A DNA stretch of 7,963 nucleotides from Planctomycetaceae bacterium (lineage in GTDB: Bacteria; Planctomycetota; Phycisphaerae; Phycisphaerales; SM1A02): NCBI GenBank assembly GCA_947474205.1, contig CANJIC010000084.1, positions 1 through 7,963 on the forward strand, read 5' to 3'. Every line of letters starts with the position of its first letter. Position 1 is the first letter of the stretch. Shown one piece after another: positions 7,546 to 7,963 of this stretch. Made by a program: the position numbers and the translations under genes. The notes beneath the pieces were generated by a model. That model saw only the letters and a list, made by a program, of their open reading frames with translations, searched no databases and was not told the origin of the DNA.

Positions 7546-7608
7546 GATTTATTCATGAATTCAGCGAGTTTCAAAGTGTGACATGATAGCACTGGTCTTA
7601 ATTTTCAA
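7546..7608 (-). promoter_or_regulatory. Candidate promoters for the secreted modular protein
   Basis: Two overlapping candidates are seen on the minus strand. The first is an extended -10, TGCTATCAT (7583-7591), with five of six matches in the hexamer; a TTGAAA lies only 14 bases upstream (7603-7608), too close for a normal -35. The second is TTGAAA (7569-7574), 17 bases, then TAAATC (7546-7551), with a good -35 and a weak -10. They would give leaders of about 55 and 18 bases before ATG 7521. A 10-bp palindrome lies in the spacer of the second. Confidence 0.35.
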
Positions 7609-7658
7609 ATACATTTGCGCCACCGCGATCGTAAACCTTCGCTAAACTGTTCCCCTTC

Positions 7659-7732
7659 GCCGTCGTAGCTCAACCGGTTAGAGCGGAGCACTCATAATGC
7701 TCAGGTTGGCGGTTCGAGTCCGCCCGTCGGCA
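7659..7732 (+). tRNA. tRNA-Met (CAT), elongator type
   Basis: The 74-base cloverleaf is complete. The acceptor is 7659-7665 with 7725-7731, the D-stem GCTC/GAGC, and the anticodon stem GAGCA/TGCTC with loop CTCATAA (anticodon CAT at 7693-7695). The variable loop is AGGTT, the T-stem GGCGG/CCGCC with loop TTCGAGT, and the discriminator is A7732. G1-C72 is paired and the anticodon stem lacks the three G-C pairs of initiators, so it is not fMet. A lysidine-modified tRNA-Ile2 cannot be fully excluded, but loop and arms look like elongator Met. The acceptor has one T5-T68 mismatch. CCA is not encoded. Confidence 0.93.
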
Positions 7733-7771
7733 CTGTTGCTGGTGCTGCAATTCCCGTCGATGTGACTTCGC

Positions 7772-7797
7772 ACCCATGCCGCAAAAACGCCATGGGT
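7772..7797. other. Hairpin between the two tRNA genes
   Basis: ACCCATG (7772-7778) and CATGGGT (7791-7797) are perfect inverted copies around a 12-base loop that can add two more C-G pairs after a C-C mismatch. It lies 39 bases after tRNA-Met. No T-run follows on the plus strand, so it is not a typical terminator. It could be a processing or 3'-end structure of the tRNA-Met transcript. Confidence 0.3.
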
Positions 7798-7844
7798 TGC
7801 GAGCGCATCAATTACACGCGCGCGCAACTTGCAAACCAAGCAAC

Positions 7845-7873
7845 TTGCCCAGCGAGGTCCGTGCGTCTCTAAT
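7845..7873 (+). promoter_or_regulatory. Promoter of tRNA-Arg
   Basis: TTGCCC (7845-7850) and TCTAAT (7868-7873) are separated by exactly 17 bases, with four and five of six consensus matches. Transcription would start near 7880, about three bases before the mature tRNA end. This suggests the tRNA-Arg gene can be transcribed separately from tRNA-Met. Confidence 0.5.
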
Positions 7874-7882
7874 GTTGTCGCT

Positions 7883-7956
7883 GCCCCGCTAGCTCAGTTG
7901 GATAGAGCACCGGTTTCCTAAACTGGAGGTCGCGCGTTCAAGTCGCGCGCGGGGCG
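7883..7956 (+). tRNA. tRNA-Arg (CCT)
   Basis: The 74-base cloverleaf is complete. The acceptor GCCCCGC/GCGGGGC pairs fully, the D-stem is GCTC/GAGC with loop AGTTGGATA, and the anticodon stem is CCGGT/ACTGG with loop TTCCTAA (anticodon CCT at 7917-7919). The variable loop is AGGTC, the T-stem GCGCG/CGCGC with loop TTCAAGT, and the discriminator is G7956. The A after GG in the D-loop fits arginine identity. CCA is not encoded. It reads AGG codons. Confidence 0.95.
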
Positions 7957-7963
7957 TTTGAAA

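Noticed and set aside
7615..7648. Promoter for tRNA-Met using TTGCGC and TAAACT
   Set aside because: The spacing is 22 bases, too long for a sigma70 promoter; no better pair was found just upstream.

Overview
The window looks like ordinary chromosome from a Gram-negative bacterium, most likely a planctomycete (possibly Phycisphaerae). That placement is an inference from remembered family resemblance: an M1 aminopeptidase with a C-terminal HEAT-repeat tail, a divergent CTP synthase with a GTVMSGLGKG P-loop and KMEGY in place of KxDPY, a KDO-activating enzyme (so a KDO-containing outer membrane), and two tRNA genes without an encoded CCA. No mobile element, CRISPR array, phage gene or rRNA was found.

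Layout. Positions 1-492 (+) hold the 3' two-thirds of kdsB (CMP-KDO synthetase), cut by the window edge. A 107-base convergent gap with an 8-bp inverted repeat follows. Positions 600-3176 (-) encode an exported M1-family zinc aminopeptidase with HEAT-like repeats. Positions 3184-5151 (+) carry the open frame of CTP synthase (pyrG); its first ~60-80 codons do not look like the enzyme, and the true start may lie further in. After a 168-base convergent gap, positions 5320-7521 (-) encode a secreted protein of unknown function. It resembles proteins catalogued as 'carbohydrate-binding family V/XII', with three W-x(n)-GPW-type modules, an aromatic Y/W/N/D linker, a 12-residue Gly-Val repeat encoded by a 36-bp minisatellite, and an RGG-type tail. 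Positions 7659-7732 and 7883-7956 (+) are tRNA-Met(CAT) and tRNA-Arg(CCT).

How the genes fit together. pyrG makes CTP, and kdsB spends CTP to activate KDO for lipopolysaccharide. These two genes are neighbours in some other bacteria (for example Chlamydia). Here they keep the same orientation but are separated by the oppositely oriented aminopeptidase. The peptidase and the Gly-rich protein both have export signals and would act in the periplasm or at the surface. They show no operon link to each other.

The least explained item is the modular secreted protein with its in-frame minisatellite. The divergent nucleotide-site motifs and N-terminal extension of the CTP synthase come next. I did not find a convincing new multi-gene system.
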